DNA of 64,000 bases. It comes from Psychroserpens mesophilus. Lineage in GTDB: Bacteria; Bacteroidota; Bacteroidia; Flavobacteriales; Flavobacteriaceae. The stretch's first letter is position 1. Each line of letters starts with the position of its first letter. Location of the stretch: the NCBI RefSeq assembly GCF_000826645.1, contig NZ_JXJP01000001.1, positions 62,001-126,000 on the forward strand. The letters run 5' to 3'. The notes beneath the pieces are model-generated. The model ran no database searches. It saw nothing but the letters and a program-made list of their open reading frames with translations, and was not told the origin of the DNA. Positions 62,268 to 64,000 of the stretch are shown here, piece by piece. A program made the translations under genes and the position numbers.

Positions 62268-62302
62268 ATTCCTGCATAGGCAAGAATAGCATTAATATAT
62301 TA

Positions 62303-62335
62303 TAAAAAGATTCCTTCAAAAGAGGAATCTTTTTA
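62303..62335 (+). terminator. Intrinsic terminator between greA and the HIT gene
   Basis: AGATTCCT (62308-62315) pairs with AGGAATCT (62323-62330), flanked by A- and T-runs. It lies about 35 bp past the greA stop. Confidence 0.8.
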
Positions 62336-62364
62336 TATTTACATACACTCTAAACAAATCGATA

Positions 62365-62754
62365 ATGGCATCTATCTTCACAAAAATTATTTCTGGCGAA
62401 ATCCCATGTTATAAAGTAGCTGAAACTGAAGATTATTTAGCGTTTTTAGATATCAATCCGAATGCTAAAGGTCATACGCTTTGTATTCCAAAAAAAGAAG
62501 TTGATAAACTATTTGATTTAGATGAAGTGTCTTATCACGGACTTTTAGAATTTTCCAGACAGGTTGCCATAGCGATTGAAAAAGCAATTCCTTGTAAACG
62601 TGTTGGATTAACAGTTATTGGATTAGAAGTTCCTCATGCTCACGTGCATTTAATTCCTTTAAATTCTATGGAAGATGCTCGGTTTATCAGTAAAATTAAA
62701 TTAGATAAAGACGCGTTGGAAGATATCGCTTCTAGAATTGCTTCTTTTTTATAA
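62365..62754 (+). CDS. HIT-family nucleotide hydrolase
   Basis: 129 residues with the His triad VPHAHVHLIPL near residue 93 and the N-terminal FTKIISGEIPCYKV and FLDINPNAKGHTLCIPKKEV. HINT/Fhit-type enzymes cleave nucleoside phosphoramidates; in bacteria the exact substrate is usually unknown. Transcribed after greA, with a terminator between them, so likely from its own promoter. Confidence 0.93.
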   Translation: MASIFTKIISGEIPCYKVAETEDYLAFLDINPNAKGHTLCIPKKEVDKLFDLDEVSYHGLLEFSRQVAIAIEKAIPCKRVGLTVIGLEVPHAHVHLIPLNSMEDARFISKIKLDKDALEDIASRIASFL

Positions 62755-62776
62755 AATGATTAGGGTTATTAATCTA

Positions 62777-62800
62777 GTCTTTCCAACAGAGAGGAAGGAC
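62777..62800. repeat. Hairpin in the convergent gap after the HIT gene
   Basis: GTCTTTCC (62777-62784) pairs with GGAAGGAC (62793-62800), one G-T pair. There is no T-run directly after either side, so it may be a poor terminator or nothing. Confidence 0.3.
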
Positions 62801-62815
62801 AAAAATTCAATCTAA

Positions 62816-63172
62816 CTAAAAAGTTAATACTCCTGTAACAAAAAGCAAAACCAGAACAAAAAGGATCAAATCAACAATTACAAAAATCCAGCCTCCTTTT
62901 TTTAGTTTTAAAGACTTAGGTTTTGGTCTTAAAGCTCGGTTTTGATACGCAACAACCTGTTCTATATCATCCGTCCAACGCACAGGAAAAATATCTGTCT
63001 CACAAGTATTGCAATGCATTTCATAAACCGTGTCTTGAGTAATAGCTTTGTAAAAAAGATTTTCGACAAATCGCTGCTTAAATGTCAATTCTAATCCGTC
63101 GTTAGAATAGCATTCCGGACAATTATTATTAAGTTGGACTTCCTTTAATGTAAAGTAATGCTGCGTTTTCAT
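62816..63172 (-). CDS. Zinc-ribbon protein with one C-terminal membrane helix
   Basis: 118 residues. Two CxxC pairs (NCPECYS near 18 and HCNTCETD near 53) form a zinc ribbon, followed by a basic stretch (RALRPKPKSLKLKKGG) and a hydrophobic C-terminal helix ([17 protein letters not shown]). The family is unnamed to me. It lies nine bases downstream of the histidine kinase and is probably co-transcribed, so a link to that signalling system is possible but unproven. Confidence 0.7.
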   Translation of the reverse strand: MKTQHYFTLKEVQLNNNCPECYSNDGLELTFKQRFVENLFYKAITQDTVYEMHCNTCETDIFPVRWTDDIEQVVAYQNRALRPKPKSLKLKKGGWIFVIVDLILFVLVLLFVTGVLTF

Positions 63173-63181
63173 ATCTTAAAG

Positions 63182-64000
63182 TTAAGACAATAATTTTAAT
63201 GAAATTTGCATCGTTGTACCTTTGCCAATTTCAGAATTTAGCACTTTTAATTTCCCATTGTGATAATCTTCAATAATACGTTTAGCTAGAGACAAACCTA
63301 ATCCCCAACCACGTTTTTTGCTGGTATAACCAGGTTGAAAAATGGTATTAAAGTTTTGTTTAGAGATTCCTTTACCTGTATCAATCACTTTAATCGTTAC
63401 ATGTTTTCCTTCATTCGTAATCACTAGTTTTAATTGGCCTTTACCTTTCATGGCATCAATGGCATTTTTAACTAAGTTTTCGATGGTCCAGCTGTAGAGT
63501 TGTTTATTAAGATCAACCATAATAACATCATCTGGAGCAGAAATTTCAAAATCGATTAATTTAGATGAACGTGCTTTAAGATATTCATAAGAATCGATTG
63601 TTTCTTTTACAATATCTGATTTTTCCAGCTTCGGAATAGAACCAATTTTACTGAAACGATCTGTAATAGTTTGCAATCGGGTAATGTCTTTTTCAATTTC
63701 AACCAAATAATCAGGATTTACATGTTCTGAGCGTAAAATTTCGGTCCATCCAACGAGCGAGGACAAAGGTGTTCCAATTTGATGCGCTGTTTCCTTAGCC
63801 ATTCCTGTCCATAACTTATTTTGATCGGCTGTTTTTGAACTTTTATAAAAGAAGTAGGCCACAGCCCCAAAAAGGAAAATTATTAACAAAAGCGCCAGAG
63901 GATAATATTTAAGCTTATTGAGCAATGGAGAGTTTCCATAGTAAATTGTACTTACATAAGTTTCTCCGTTTATGATATATGGAACTGGTATAGGAGCATT
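63182..64000 (-). CDS. Sensor histidine kinase (5' part beyond the window)
   Basis: The frame is open to the right edge, and no start is seen within the window; a TTG at 63925 lies inside the reading frame and is not the start. In view are about 25 residues of an extracytoplasmic part (VPYIINGETYVSTIYYGN), a membrane helix (YPLALLLIIFLFGAVAYFF), the phospho-acceptor His in AKETAHQIGTPLSSLVGW, the N box LVKNAIDAMKGKG and the G boxes DTGKGISKQ and WGLGLSLAKRII. A short C-terminus means no receiver domain follows. The response regulator is outside the window. Confidence 0.92.
   Translation of the reverse strand, partial: NAPIPVPYIINGETYVSTIYYGNSPLLNKLKYYPLALLLIIFLFGAVAYFFYKSSKTADQNKLWTGMAKETAHQIGTPLSSLVGWTEILRSEHVNPDYLVEIEKDITRLQTITDRFSKIGSIPKLEKSDIVKETIDSYEYLKARSSKLIDFEISAPDDVIMVDLNKQLYSWTIENLVKNAIDAMKGKGQLKLVITNEGKHVTIKVIDTGKGISKQNFNTIFQPGYTSKKRGWGLGLSLAKRIIEDYHNGKLKVLNSEIGKGTTMQISLKLLS

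Noticed and set aside
1-64000. tRNA, rRNA, CRISPR, prophage or insertion sequence
   Set aside because: I scanned the gaps between genes by eye for tRNA cloverleafs, repeat-spacer arrays and transposase frames and found none; a tRNAscan and Infernal run would be decisive.

Overview
The window is a stretch of chromosome from a member of the Flavobacteriaceae (phylum Bacteroidota). The signs are low GC content, gliding genes gldD and gldE, a type IX secretion C-terminal sorting domain, several TAnnTTTG -7 promoter elements, almost no Shine-Dalgarno sequences, a SusC-like TonB receptor behind a TPP riboswitch, and typical lineage families (DUF4301, a TraR/DksA-like protein lacking zinc cysteines, a 1132-residue IleS). 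I do not assign a genus. About 60 genes are dense and mostly housekeeping. I see no prophage, insertion sequence, CRISPR array, rRNA or tRNA.

Layout. 1-5349: a starch/glycogen synthase-domain gene cut by the left edge, divergent from panC-panD (pantothenate), a flippase-like membrane protein, and two tandem esterase-fold secreted proteins that lack the nucleophile serine. 5551-11723: radA, a giant T9SS-secreted protein with calcium-binding repeats and a LamG domain, and a Crp/Fnr regulator. 11724-12346: an intergenic region with a candidate small RNA and two overlapping tiny membrane-protein ORFs. 12347-16893: ileS, a TraR/DksA-like gene and lspA. 16890-19715 (minus): rimB-like protease, rimK, an aspartoacylase-family gene and 5-FTHF cyclo-ligase as one operon. 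19835-23865: uvrC and a patatin/beta-barrel protein.

24044-31402: aromatic amino acid catabolism (hmgA, hppD, a tryptophan 2,3-dioxygenase-family gene) followed by an M23 peptidase lipoprotein and pgi. 31569-35084 (minus): mutY-ssb-gldE-gldD. 35219-37525: an HU-family protein, a 29-residue basic protein and RNase G. 37628-40614 (minus): aldo/keto reductase, OmpA-type lipoprotein and exonuclease III. 40749-44808: two outer-membrane beta-barrel proteins. 44895-53810: glyS, a coiled-coil membrane protein, a ComF-type protein, an Ig-like lipoprotein, a nitrilase-family amidase, a small coiled-coil protein, an aminotransferase and ahcY.

53939-58668: a compact plus-strand run of phosphopantetheinyl transferase, heptaprenylglyceryl-phosphate synthase type enzyme, a thiamine-binding-like protein, PnuC, a NadR-like kinase, DUF4301 and ArfB. 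It is followed by a TPP riboswitch controlling a TonB-dependent receptor, so a thiamine uptake route appears encoded from outer to inner membrane. 61192-64000: a degenerate Rieske-fold lipoprotein, greA behind a leader with two terminator-like hairpins, a HIT protein, a zinc-ribbon membrane protein and a histidine kinase cut by the right edge.

The most interesting non-textbook items are the hairpin-rich greA leader, the candidate small RNA and tiny overlapping membrane ORFs at 11.75-12.12 kb, the tandem pseudo-esterases, the Rieske-like protein without cluster ligands, promoters that leave almost no 5' leader (panD, glyS, uvrC), and palindromic intergenic elements. No dramatic unknown multi-gene system is evident.
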